The notes under the pieces were generated by a model. The model had not been told where the DNA came from. It ran no database searches and saw nothing but the letters and a program-made list of their open reading frames with translations. This document shows positions 9,313 through 18,512 of a DNA stretch of 64,000 nucleotides, in pieces. The position numbers and the translations under genes are program-made. Origin of the DNA: JAPORK01 sp026710285 (GTDB lineage Bacteria > Pseudomonadota > Gammaproteobacteria > Pseudomonadales > Endozoicomonadaceae); NCBI GenBank assembly GCA_965201045.1, contig OZ241746.1:3658001-3722000 (forward strand). Direction: 5' to 3'. Position 1 is the first letter of the stretch. The number at the start of each line of letters is the position of its first letter.

Positions 9313-10692
9313 GAGTTATTGTCAAAACTGGTGTTTGAAGCTTCATAAAGCGATGGTCTGATTTGATTCAGTTTGCTCAATTCCATCTTTGAAATTTACT
9401 CCTGTGACAACCTTAGGTAGCTGTATGAAACCCCTTAATCGATGCCAGTTCTTCTCTGCACACTCTCCGAGTTTAAACATCATATGCAGCATGCCGTTGC
9501 GTGACAAACAGCCTTTTGATCGTTTTGTACGATGCCTGATCGTAGCAAATGTTGACTCAATAGGATTGGTTGTTCTCAGGCTCTGCCAATGCTCTGCCGG
9601 GAAATCATAAAATACCATAATTTCCTCTTTGTCTTTTATAAGACACTGTGTTGCTTTAGGGTATTTTTCATCATATGTTTCTATAAACAAATTGAGCATT
9701 TCTTCAGCTTTTTCTCTGGTTTCTGCCTGCCAGATATTATGTAATGATGTTTTTACCTTTGGTTGTAGGTATTTTGGTACACAGTTAAGTACATTCATGG
9801 TCTTATGCATCCAGCAACGCTGATGGCGTGTATCAGGATAAATTTCATCCATTGCTGCCCAAAACCCCATAGCACCATCACCTACTGCAAGTTTGGGAGA
9901 GTTCATACCTTTGTCTTTAAGCTTCAGGAGTACTTCACGCCAGCCCTGCGTTGATTCACGAATGCCATCCTCAATTGCAAGAAAGTGTTTCTCTCCATGT
10001 TCGTTAACTCCTACAATGACCAATGCGCACAGTTTCACATCTTCAGATCGTAAACCACTATAAATACCATCAGCCCAGATATAAACCCATTTGTCCTGGT
10101 CTAAGCGCCGGTCTTGCCACTCTTTGTAATCTTCAGCCCATTTCTGTTTTAATCGACTAACAGTGGCAGGCGAAAACCCTTCAGCCTGATTACCGACCAA
10201 AACTTTCAGAGCATTTCCCATTTCTCCCGTGGAAATCCCTTTCAGATACAGCCATGGCAGCGCAGCTTCAAGTGAACGTGTCTTGCGTACCCAGGGAGGA
10301 ACCAGTTTTGAGTTGAAAGTTACAGGATTTCCATCTTTTGCCCGAACTTTTGGTATTTTTACTGTGACTGGTCCTATGCTGGTTTGCAGCTGTCGTTCAG
10401 GCTGATAACCATTTCGAATCACCGCTGCACGTCCATTTTCAAGTTGACGATCCTTAAATTGACTTATAAACTCTTCCAGCTCAGCTTCAACCGCCTCATA
10501 AATCAGTTGACGAGCACCTGTTCTCAACAGGTCTGTCAGAGGATCAGATAAATTAACTGGATTTTCAAACTCAATAATATTATTTTTATTCATGATGATA
10601 TTCTCTATTGATTCACATTTTTTTCTAACAGTAAATCAAACAGACTTATCACTTTTTTTCAACTTTTTAAACACCAGTTTTAACTATATCTC
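9313..10692 (-). mobile_element. IS256-family insertion sequence, apparently intact
   Basis: The ends form imperfect inverted repeats of about 24 bases. The left end reads GAGTTATTGTCAAAACTGG and the right end, reverse-complemented, GAGATATAGTTAAAACTGG; both continue TGTTT. Nine-base direct repeats GCCAGTGTC lie at 9302-9310 and 10693-10701, with two extra bases at the left edge. The element is about 1.38 kb and carries one transposase gene. It is absent from copy 1, so it arrived after the tandem duplication. It replaced the last codons of the neighbouring F-box gene. Confidence 0.9.
9343..10593 (-). CDS. IS256-family (Mutator-type) transposase, 416 aa
   Basis: The full length is typical for the family (about 400 residues). 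Recognisable pieces are NGYQPERQLQTSIGPVTVKIPKVR in the N-terminal domain, the DDE core beginning YIWADGIYSG, a second aspartate in LAVGDGAMGFW, the conserved CWMHKTMNVLNCVPK, and the glutamate region TNPIESTFATIRHRT. These are the usual catalytic segments of IS256 elements, and no frameshift is visible, so the protein may be active. It acts on the element's own inverted repeats at 9313 and 10692. Confidence 0.95.
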   Translation of the reverse strand: MNKNNIIEFENPVNLSDPLTDLLRTGARQLIYEAVEAELEEFISQFKDRQLENGRAAVIRNGYQPERQLQTSIGPVTVKIPKVRAKDGNPVTFNSKLVPPWVRKTRSLEAALPWLYLKGISTGEMGNALKVLVGNQAEGFSPATVSRLKQKWAEDYKEWQDRRLDQDKWVYIWADGIYSGLRSEDVKLCALVIVGVNEHGEKHFLAIEDGIRESTQGWREVLLKLKDKGMNSPKLAVGDGAMGFWAAMDEIYPDTRHQRCWMHKTMNVLNCVPKYLQPKVKTSLHNIWQAETREKAEEMLNLFIETYDEKYPKATQCLIKDKEEIMVFYDFPAEHWQSLRTTNPIESTFATIRHRTKRSKGCLSRNGMLHMMFKLGECAEKNWHRLRGFIQLPKVVTGVNFKDGIEQTESNQTIAL

Positions 10693-12270
10693 GCCAGTGT
10701 CAGAAGCAGTAATATTGTCAGAGCCGTTATTGTAAAGATCCCAAACCTTTATGGTCTCTTTTTCTAAGGAAACCAGACGGTAATCTCTTAGCTGTATAAA
10801 TCCTTTGACTTCACCATCAAATTCCAGCGTATGCACACATTCCTCACCTTTATTTTTTTCCAAATTCCAAATTTTCAGCGTTTTGTCATCAGAGGCTGAA
10901 ATTAAAAAGCCATTTGGTAGTTCACCAACCTGGTTGATACGGTTTTCATGTCCTTTGAGCACTTTTGTAAATTCTTCACCATTCTCTTTTGTCAAATCCC
11001 AAACCTTCAGGTCACAATCTTCTTGAAACAGACCCCATGAAACAATAGATTTATTTGTTAATTCCATAACCTCTGCAATGCCCTTTTTATATCCACTACT
11101 TAATATTCTTATGCATTCGTTTTTATTTGGTTTTAGGTCCCAAATAAGTATGTCATTACAATAACCAGAATCTTTATTTGTACCGCTTGTAGCTTCAGTC
11201 ATCCAGGTCAATGTGTTTTTGCTTTCCAGCTTTATCATCCCGGTCAATGTGTTTTTGCTTTCCAGCTTTATCATCCCGGCAAATTGGTGCTGCTTAAAAT
11301 GTTTTTTCGCTACCTCAGGGGGGGATAAAGTTATATTATTCTGTTCATTCTGCAGATCCCAAATCTTTATTGTTCCATCCAGGCTACAGGAAGCGATCAC
11401 ATTATCTCTTATCTCTGTCATCCCATGAATATCAAATTCATGTCCAGATAAGCTTTTTATTTTTTCAAATATGCCGGATTCATTTTGCTTAAAAACTATT
11501 ATTTGGTTATGAACATTAGTCGTCAGAAATAATCCACTTGTTAGTTGCAACTCACAACGAGAATTATGATGACGAACATTAAAAAGTATCTGTTTATGTA
11601 TTGGATCATTTTGTAAGTCCCAGAGATCCAGCTGATAATCTTTACTTGCAGCAATTAAATCACCATTATCTAACAACGTAGTTTTGCAGGATGAGCAATA
11701 AGCTGCGTTTGGCAGAATTGTTACCTCAAGTTCATCAAGTTCATTTTTGTTTGGATTTAAGATGTACAGATTCCCTGCATTCAAACTAGAGATGATAACC
11801 AATTTCTCATTTTTTAGCGGTACAATTTTTTGTTTTTGAAAACTCTCACCTGGTATTGATTTCTTAGCTATAAGCTTAGGTTTATCATGCATTTGCGTAC
11901 TAGCAGCAATCTTTCCTGTTAGCTTTCTTGATTGTTTATATGAAGGATTTATTAGAATATGACCATGGTTAGCAATGCAGCGTTGCAAATACTCTCTCAA
12001 ATTGTCTTTTTGTAATTCAGGTGCATCACTATTTTGTTTGCTGGAAGCGCCTACAAGAAACCCAAAATTCAACCTTTCATGCAAGGTAGAGGATGTTTTC
12101 TTAAGACGGCAAAAACTCTTGGCATCAAGATGTTTTGAAATCTCTCTCAAAATTTCAGGAGAGCAACGCTCAAGAAAACTAGAAGAACTACTTGAGCTTT
12201 CATTGTTTTCAACATTTTCATTGATAAATTCTGCAGTGGAATTATTTGATGTATTTAAATTTGTGTTCAT
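10684..12270 (-). CDS. F-box / WD40-repeat protein, copy 2 (528 aa)
   Basis: It has the same architecture as 3328-4881: Ser-rich N-terminus, F-box (ERCSPEILREISKHLD, then SFCRLKKTSSTLH) and WD40 units such as GHE...ASCSLDGTIKIWDL and GHE...SASDDKTLKIWNL. The first 40 residues and the last 30 are almost unchanged, but the middle differs heavily by substitutions and small indels. A 36-base direct repeat near 11213-11284 doubles the 12 residues GMIKLESKNTLT. The final residues TGEI and the stop codon come from the end of the IS256-family insertion, replacing the KTLA ending of copy 1. The likely role is a host-ubiquitin-ligase effector with a different substrate face. Confidence 0.88.
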   Translation of the reverse strand: MNTNLNTSNNSTAEFINENVENNESSSSSSSFLERCSPEILREISKHLDAKSFCRLKKTSSTLHERLNFGFLVGASSKQNSDAPELQKDNLREYLQRCIANHGHILINPSYKQSRKLTGKIAASTQMHDKPKLIAKKSIPGESFQKQKIVPLKNEKLVIISSLNAGNLYILNPNKNELDELEVTILPNAAYCSSCKTTLLDNGDLIAASKDYQLDLWDLQNDPIHKQILFNVRHHNSRCELQLTSGLFLTTNVHNQIIVFKQNESGIFEKIKSLSGHEFDIHGMTEIRDNVIASCSLDGTIKIWDLQNEQNNITLSPPEVAKKHFKQHQFAGMIKLESKNTLTGMIKLESKNTLTWMTEATSGTNKDSGYCNDILIWDLKPNKNECIRILSSGYKKGIAEVMELTNKSIVSWGLFQEDCDLKVWDLTKENGEEFTKVLKGHENRINQVGELPNGFLISASDDKTLKIWNLEKNKGEECVHTLEFDGEVKGFIQLRDYRLVSLEKETIKVWDLYNNGSDNITASDTGEI

Positions 12271-12650
12271 GTGTCTTCTCGTATAAAAATTAATGTGTTA
12301 TATGATAAAAACAGTGATATTACTAAAATATGCAGTACTTAAAAATTCACTAATTACCTAAACTAAAAGATATCTAGTTAGGTAAAAAAGTTATCAACTA
12401 AACAGATATTGTAAAATTGGACATATCTACATTCAGCGGTATAACTTTTTTAGTTTTGACATGCTTATCTGACGAATAATATGGCATTGAAATTATCAAG
12501 GTATTTATATTAATTGCATTTGATTTTACCTGTCAACCGTTTTTTCCTCTGTACATGACACAAAATGATAATTCGATCATAAGGAAATCTTAACTTATTG
12601 ATATTGCTTTTAAAAAAATATTATATTCTTTTTTAAAAAGGAATATAAAA
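12271..12650. other. Upstream region of F-box gene, copy 2
   Basis: Nearly identical to 4882-5264; it presumably carries the promoter. Nothing else is seen. Confidence 0.4.
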
Positions 12651-13208
12651 ATGCGGCATATCAGTACAGTGGTCAATATTTTAAAACAACATTTTTCAAT
12701 AGATAAACGCCTGTTAAACTCTCTTGTTCTCATGCTGTCTTCGTTATTACAAATGCGAACGGTCAATATCAAGCTATTGGCACAAGCAATGGCAAATAAT
12801 ATAAAAACAGACAGTGCTTATGGTAAACTACAATGCTTGATAAGCAAACTATCTATAGATATGTTACATTTATCAGCATTAATGTTGTCATGGTTTTATA
12901 AAAAAATGAAAACTTGTTATTAAAGCCCTTTAGCTGGAGAGCATGAAAGCCATTAGTTATGCGATGGAAAAAATTAGAACCACTGTCTATACCCATTATA
13001 AATACGACTATTAATTTGTAGTTTTGTCATATACAGAGATCGACAGTAAAGTAACTTTTGATCATGAAAAAGTAATTGCTGCTAAATTAGAGAAAAACCG
13101 TGAAATAGCGATAAAAGGGTTAATTCAGGTTGTCAAAAACATATTAATGATCTGGTTGCAAATTACAGTTATCTGCGTTGCTATAAATAAAAATAAGGAT
13201 ATGAATTA
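12651..13208 (+). pseudogene. Decayed IS4-like transposase remnant, copy 2
   Basis: It matches the remnant at 5265-5822 almost base for base, with one Arg-to-Cys change in the first 90 codons. The frame is broken at the same places, so it was inherited dead from before the duplication. Confidence 0.55.
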
Positions 13209-13363
13209 AACGATGTCTGTCCTCATTTAATATGTTCATAGTGCTTTGATACTATTTGTTATAATTTATAAAAAAATCACACATATTGTTACAGACTCCT
13301 CTATAATGATTGATAAATTTAAAGACAAGAAAAGTTTTTTACTCACATTTTATATCAATACTT

Positions 13364-13490
13364 CAGACAGTTTTTAAAAATCTACCATGCATTAAACTGT
13401 AAGCTATTGATTTTCCAGGGTATTTTTTACAACAAGATGAAAAATAAATCCTTTTAAAATCAATAGCTTACAAAAAATGTCCGCAGTGTT
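13364..13490. repeat. MITE-like palindromic repeat, copy in duplication unit 2
   Basis: Essentially the same block as 5978-6104, with the 17-base inner inverted repeats preserved. It was copied by the tandem duplication and is not an independent insertion. Confidence 0.6.
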
Positions 13491-13602
13491 GTTATATTCC
13501 CTACAAAAAAACAGATTATTTTAACAAACATCAATACCCACAAGGGAACCGAATTAAAAACTATGACACAAATCGTATAATATTTTTTTGTTTTGAAAAG
13601 AT

Positions 13603-13858
13603 ATGAAAATTTACGACTTCTGTTGCTAAAACGAAACAGTGTATTGGTAAACCACTTCCTGCAACAGGATATGTGAATGGTGATGCTATTTCATTAATAA
13701 TCAACTTTGCTCCATGTAATTCTCCTTATACTGTAGCTATGACAGGTTATCTGTCTCATGACAATAAGCTTCATACTATGTATATGGTACAAAACCAAAA
13801 TCGAAATCAGTGGAATGCCTGTATTATTAATGCAGATGTTTACCATAAATTGAAATAA
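13603..13858 (+). pseudogene. Avidin-like gene, copy 2, 5' part deleted
   Basis: It matches the C-terminal half of the avidin-like protein at 6266-6742, from TSVAKTKQCIGK onward. Exactly 270 bases present in copy 1 (about 6221-6490) are missing. They held the ribosome binding site, signal peptide and first barrel strands including the WKNQRGS biotin segment. The breakpoints share only one or two A residues. The remaining frame from an internal ATG at 13673 encodes 61 residues, which cannot form an avidin barrel. Confidence 0.85.
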
Positions 13859-14069
13859 ATAGCAGCAATTTTAAAGCAATAATAAAAAAACAGTTCAACA
13901 AATATCAGACTGACATACTAAGAAAAAATTAAAACCCTTTAGCAGTGGTTTACAAATTTACCTAACCTGTGAACAGAGGCAAGATCTGATTGCACATTTA
14001 AAGGGTACTGCTTATACAAAAGTGGTGGACATTTTCCAGTATGTCAAAGTAACAATGGAAAGGTGTAAA

Positions 14070-15083
14070 CTACTCAATTTCAGCTACCGCATTCACTTCT
14101 TTGATCCTGGCAGCTTTGGTCTCTGCGTCCAGCAGTGATGCGGTAAAAGAATTGTGAGCCAGTTGTACCAGTGTTGCTTTGTCCAATGATAATGCTTTGG
14201 CTACTGCAAAGTAATTTTCATTGATATAACCACCGAAATAGGCCGGGTCATCGGAGTTAACAGTTGCCAGCAGATCGAGATCCAGCATATGTTGTAACGG
14301 ATGGGCACTCATATCATTTACTACCCCCAGTTTTATATTACTAAGTGGGCAAACGGTAAGCGGGATGCGTCGTTTTACCAGCTCTGTAACCAGAGAAGTA
14401 TCGTCCAGTGCGTTATTGCCATGATCTATACGCATCACCTGAAGCTCGTCTAATGCCTCACGAACATATGCGGCAGGACCTTCCTCACCAGCATGAGCCA
14501 CAGCGCTAAAGCCTGCAATCCGTGCACGCCGGAAGACTTCTCTGAATTTACCCGGTGGATTACCGCATTCGGAAGAATCCAGTCCTACTCCACAAATACG
14601 ATCCCGGTAAGGCATAGCCATATCAAGCGTTTTCAGAGCATCTGTTTCATCGAGATGACGCAGAAAACACATTATCAAGCGGGTGCTGATACCCAGTTTA
14701 TTCTTAGCATCAACCAATGCTTGACTGATACCATCAATAACAGTGGCAAAGGGAATACCACGTGCCGTATGAGTCTGTGGATCAAAGAAGATTTCAGCAT
14801 GACGTACGTTCTGAATAAATGCTTGTTGCAAATAAGCCCAGGTAAGGTCATAGAAGTCTTGCGTTTGCAGTAACACACCTGCACCGGCATAATAAATGTC
14901 CAGAAAATCTTGTAAGTTGGAAAAATGATATGCGTCTCGTATTTCTTTAACAGAGGCATAAGGCAGTCGAATACCATTACGTTCAGCCAGAGCAAACATT
15001 AACTCCGGCTCCAGTGTACCCTCGATATGCACGTGCAATTCTGCCTTAGGCAGCGCAGTGATGAAATCCATTATATTATTCAT
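14070..15083 (-). CDS. add: Adenosine deaminase
   Basis: The protein is about 337 residues, normal for the family. It has the zinc-binding AELHVHIEG near the N-terminus, HAGE with the catalytic Glu, MRIDHG, and NSDDPAYFGG with the two metal-site aspartates. It converts adenosine to inosine (or adenine to hypoxanthine in closely related enzymes; these cannot be separated by eye) for purine salvage in the cytoplasm. I chose the ATG at 15083 (MNNIMDFITALPK). The upstream ATG at 15143 adds 20 unrelated residues and has its AAAGGA only one base away. The 3' fifth also exists as a fragment at 6954-7220. Confidence 0.9.
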   Translation of the reverse strand: MNNIMDFITALPKAELHVHIEGTLEPELMFALAERNGIRLPYASVKEIRDAYHFSNLQDFLDIYYAGAGVLLQTQDFYDLTWAYLQQAFIQNVRHAEIFFDPQTHTARGIPFATVIDGISQALVDAKNKLGISTRLIMCFLRHLDETDALKTLDMAMPYRDRICGVGLDSSECGNPPGKFREVFRRARIAGFSAVAHAGEEGPAAYVREALDELQVMRIDHGNNALDDTSLVTELVKRRIPLTVCPLSNIKLGVVNDMSAHPLQHMLDLDLLATVNSDDPAYFGGYINENYFAVAKALSLDKATLVQLAHNSFTASLLDAETKAARIKEVNAVAEIE

Positions 15084-15213
15084 GTTGGTTATAGTACTCC
15101 GTTCTGTTGTAATGATAGAGGCTGCACCATGAGCCGCAATCATATCCTTTTATATAACTGATGTTACACAAAAGTGGTTTTTTATCAAGTTTATCTATTG
15201 TATAATAAGCTGC

Positions 15214-15835
15214 ATGAATAAACAACTACTTGACTTATATAGTGATTATCTCATTAGTTCATTTAATAAAACTACAGCGACAGGACTATCCCAGTTAGTG
15301 GATGATTCTGTCAGTCATAATAAAATCAGCCATTTTCTTGCTGAAAGAAAATAGACTTCTAAAGATCTGTGGAAAGAAGTAAAAAGTACGGTCAGGCAAA
15401 TAGAATCAGATACTGCCGTTCTGATTGTGGATGATACAATTCAGGAAAAGCCACACAGTGATGAAAATGAGCTTATTTGTTGGCATTACGATCATGGCAC
15501 AGGTCAGACTGTGAAAGGTATTAATATACTCAATATGCTGTACTATTCCGGTAGCTTTTGAGTTAATCGAAAAACCTGTCGTATTTTATGATATTGCAAC
15601 ACAAAAACAAAAGAGGAAAAGTAACATAACTAAAAACCAGCTAATGCAACAAATGTTAACGGTATGCACTGATAATCAGCTAAAGTATAAGTATGTTCTT
15701 GCAGATAGTTGGTTTTCTTCATCTGATAATATGAACTTTGTGCATTATAACTTAAAAAACATTTTATTTTTGCCCTTAAAAGTAACCGAACAGTTGCTTT
15801 GAGTATGGAAAATAAAAAAGCAGGAAATTTTGTAC
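15214..15835 (+). pseudogene. IS701-like transposase, disrupted
   Basis: The start MNKQLLDLYSDYLISSF, then TTATGLSQLVDDSVSHNKI, is typical of IS701/IS4-superfamily transposases. The catalytic stretch LIVDDTIQEKP, then CWHYDHGTGQTVKGIN, is recognisable, as is a later VLADSWFSSSDNMNF. A TAG stop at 15352-15354, a frameshift near 15550 and another near 15755 break the gene. Homology ends where the long palindrome begins at 15836. No functional product is expected. Confidence 0.8.
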
Positions 15836-16078
15836 CCGACATTTCCGCGATCTTGCTCATTGATTATTTAAATATAAAATAGTTATTCCAGATAATTTCA
15901 TTAATACTATTCTTGTCCGTGGGCTGAGCTTGTCGAAGCCTGAGAGAGGTTAAAACCTAAGCGTTTCTGTCCAGGCTTCGACAAGCTCAGCCCACGGACA
16001 AGAATAGTATTAATGAAATTATCTGAAATAATTATTTTATATTTAAATAATCAATGAGTAAGATCGCGGAAATGTCGG
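15836..16078. repeat. 243-bp near-perfect palindrome with REP core
   Basis: The arms at 15836-15942 and 15972-16078 are each 107 bases and differ at about three positions, separated by a 29-base loop. The inner part (15916-15998) is a REP-type hairpin with GGGCTGAGCTTGTCGAAGCC and its complement. The same hairpin, with the same AAACCTAAG loop, is found at 28263-28343. The outer arms are AT-rich and end in CCGACATTTCCGCGATCTT. If transcribed, it would fold into one very long hairpin. Confidence 0.9.
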
Positions 16079-16548
16079 TAAGACCAAATCAAAGACGTGT
16101 GTAAGAATATAAGCCACAATACGATATTTCATGTTGATATTTTTTTATTGAGTTCAGAGTGCCTTGTTCATTATTGTTGCTGGATTGTGTTACAGAAAAA
16201 GCCTTTTTGATGTAAAAATAAGTGACATTGTTGATATTACCTATTATATGACTACAATTTATTACATACCTGTTTTAAAAATTTTCAGGTATAGTCGTCT
16301 TATCTTCCTGCTGAGTTATAAGGAAAAGCAAAATATAATCTCTGACAGAATTAATTAGGTTTATAGCTCATAGCTGTATGAAAGTAAAGAGTATCGGCTA
16401 TGGTTTATACTGATTAGTGAAACAAAACCATCTTATATAAAAATTAAATATTGATCAGAAAAACTATTTTTACCTGTTATTTATTCATAATATTTATTAC
16501 TCGTCGTTGTTTTTAAATTGGATCTTACTGAAATTAAAAAGTACTTTT
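16079..16548. other. Intergenic, upstream of secreted-protein array
   Basis: AT-rich sequence with no convincing gene. A 64-codon frame at 16164-16358 has no ribosome binding site and no recognisable features, so it was not called. The end of the region should hold the promoter of the first array gene. Confidence 0.35.
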
Positions 16549-17178
16549 ATGAAAACAGTTATTATAGTCTTACAATTGTGCCTTTTTTTATGTTATATCG
16601 CAGCAAGTAATGCTCACAGAAAAAAGCGTCACAATAAAGTTTACTTTACCGGTGATGCTCATTCGATAAGTTTTAAAATGACATCTCATTGCATTACACC
16701 TAAACAGCCGTTTGATAATCCTGTTTGGCTAAAAACAGTTAAAAAAAGTACCGGGCTTGATATCATGGCAGGGAGACATGGGAGTAGCTCAAAAAAATAT
16801 TTTGATACAATTGACTGTACTTATAAAACTATGGCACATAGTTCATCAAGTTTTTTTGTAACCTCTTTTACTTATAAAAAAATACCTTTTGCATTAAATT
16901 TTTCTGTTGAGGGTACTTTATTTGTAGATGGAGTAGAGTTTGATCAGATTGTGTTAGCACAGGGACACCATGGTGCAGTCAATAACTGGTGGTTTGGAGG
17001 AAATTTTTGTTCTGCAGCTGATTCTATTGTTAATGCAGTAAATTGTTTTTCTATCAATCATGACCACCAATGGTGCTTTATTCATGGAAGGAGTGACAAA
17101 CTTGGTTTTTCTCACACAAGTCCTCACAAAATTAAGGTACTTAAACATGCATGCTCATATTACTATACTATTGATTAG
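16549..17178 (+). CDS. Secreted six-cysteine protein, array member 1
   Basis: The protein has a Sec signal peptide (MKTVIIVLQLCLFLCYIAA) and then about 190 mature residues that I cannot place in a known family. It shares a clear signature with the next two genes: NKVYFTG near the N-terminus, AGRHGS, DCTYK, LNFSVEG, VLAQGHHGA, WWFGG and a final WCF...C. Six mature cysteines are conserved, enough for three disulfides, and the pattern suggests a compact beta-rich extracellular domain. The start at 16549 is chosen because the signal peptide lines up with its paralogs; the upstream TTG at 16507 adds 14 unrelated residues. Confidence 0.8.
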   Translation: MKTVIIVLQLCLFLCYIAASNAHRKKRHNKVYFTGDAHSISFKMTSHCITPKQPFDNPVWLKTVKKSTGLDIMAGRHGSSSKKYFDTIDCTYKTMAHSSSSFFVTSFTYKKIPFALNFSVEGTLFVDGVEFDQIVLAQGHHGAVNNWWFGGNFCSAADSIVNAVNCFSINHDHQWCFIHGRSDKLGFSHTSPHKIKVLKHACSYYYTID

Positions 17179-17540
17179 GTATTTATACCTGCATTGTATT
17201 TGTCTGAACAAAGCTTACTATCGTTCATTAAAAATAAAACACCCGACAGAATTATAATCCATATATACCTATAATAATATTATCAAACCAAATCAAAGCA
17301 TATAAACTATATTTGCCGTTTACAAGTATTGAGATCATCCTGTATAATATTAAATAATTTTATCATCAGCAAAAATTGTTTAATAATTACTTACTCATCT
17401 GAAAATGCAAAATTTATTTTTTCAGAAGTTACTTTTATTATAAAATTGACTATAAATAAAAATTCAGCCATGGAGTTATAATGTTTATCATCAGGTTATA
17501 TTTTTAATTTTAATCTCACCCAAATCCAGGAGTGGTTTTT
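17179..17540. other. Intergenic spacer within tandem array
   Basis: About 360 AT-rich bases. The last 150 resemble the spacer before the third gene (18350-18510), so the duplicated unit includes upstream DNA. No gene is visible. Confidence 0.4.
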
Positions 17541-18167
17541 ATGAAAACATTCTTTGTTATTTTACAATTGTCTCTTTTTTTATGTTATGTTATAAACAGC
17601 CGGTCTCATAAAAAAGAACATCATAATAAAGTTTACTTTACCGGAGCTGCTCATTCGGTAAGTTTCAAGATGTACGAACGCTGTATTACACCTAAACAAC
17701 CCTTTCACAGTTCCCTCTGGATAAAAACCATTAAAAAAACCGGACTGGATATCATGGCAGGGAGACATGGGAGTGGCGCAAAATCTGGTGATACAATTGA
17801 CTGCACTTATAAATATATGGCACGTAATTTTAATTTATCAAGTTTTTTTTTGAGTTCTTTTACTTATAAAAAATTACCCCGGAAATTAAATTTTTCTGTT
17901 GAAGGCGCTTTATTTGTTAACGGACTAGAGTTTGATGATATTGTGTTAGCACAGGGACATCATGGTGCAATCAATGACTGGTGGTTTGGAGGAAATTACT
18001 GCTTTGTAGCAGATGATGTGACTAATGCTGTAAATTGTACGTCTACTACTGGTGAAAATTGGTGCTTTATTCGTGGCAAGAGTAGTGAGATATCAAAGCT
18101 TCCTCATACAAGTCCTAACAAAATTAAAGTAGTTACTCACCCCTGTTCATATTACTACTACATGTAA
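17541..18167 (+). CDS. Secreted six-cysteine protein, array member 2
   Basis: A close paralog of 16549-17178 with the same signal peptide style (MKTFFVILQLSLFLCYV) and the same six cysteines. It shows AGRHGSG, DCTYKYMA, LNFSVEGALFV, VLAQGHHGAINDWWFGG, NWCFIRGK and a C-terminal CSYYY. AGGAG eight bases before the ATG at 17541 fixes the start. The GTG at 17532 sits inside that spacing and is not preferred. Own promoter or read-through from member 1 cannot be told apart. Function unknown; export across the inner membrane is well supported. Confidence 0.85.
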   Translation: MKTFFVILQLSLFLCYVINSRSHKKEHHNKVYFTGAAHSVSFKMYERCITPKQPFHSSLWIKTIKKTGLDIMAGRHGSGAKSGDTIDCTYKYMARNFNLSSFFLSSFTYKKLPRKLNFSVEGALFVNGLEFDDIVLAQGHHGAINDWWFGGNYCFVADDVTNAVNCTSTTGENWCFIRGKSSEISKLPHTSPNKIKVVTHPCSYYYYM

Positions 18168-18512
18168 ATGTTTATACCAGATCTATTACTATATTTTTTT
18201 CTACTTTTTAGTAAGCTGATGTTTTGAAAATATAAAATTATAGTTTATACAAGCTAATATGGCGTTGTAGAATTAAAAAGTATAGACTATGATTATAACT
18301 CACCAACATTAAGGTGATCCTGCATAAGATTAGATAACTTCACTGGCAAAAAATTCTTTGATAATCACTCCTTGATTAAAAAACTGAATTTATTTTTTTT
18401 CAGCAACTATTTTTATTCAATGTTCAAATGATAATAAATCTTAGCCATAAAGTTATCATCTTTATCATCGAACCCATTTTTAATTATATTCAAATCAAAA
18501 GAGTATTTTGTT
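18168..18512. other. Intergenic spacer within tandem array
   Basis: AT-rich, partly similar to the spacer before member 2, including shared TTTATTTTTTTTCAG-like and AGCCAT blocks. No gene is seen. Confidence 0.4.

Larger units (their letters stand above)
7221..14336. repeat. Tandem duplication, copy 2 (7,116 bp)
   Basis: This is the second copy of 1253-7220. It is longer because an IS256-family element of about 1.38 kb inserted at 9313-10692. It has also lost 270 bases from the 5' part of the avidin-like gene, and there are small indels in the F-box gene. Noncoding flanks are almost identical to copy 1. The F-box/WD40 coding region and the first 280 bases of the zinc-ribbon gene are clearly more divergent. 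The intact add gene continues past the right edge of this copy. Confidence 0.95.

Noticed and set aside
16164..16358. 64-codon frame MFIIVAGLCYRK
   Set aside because: No ribosome binding site, no homology recognised, in an AT-rich spacer where such frames occur by chance.
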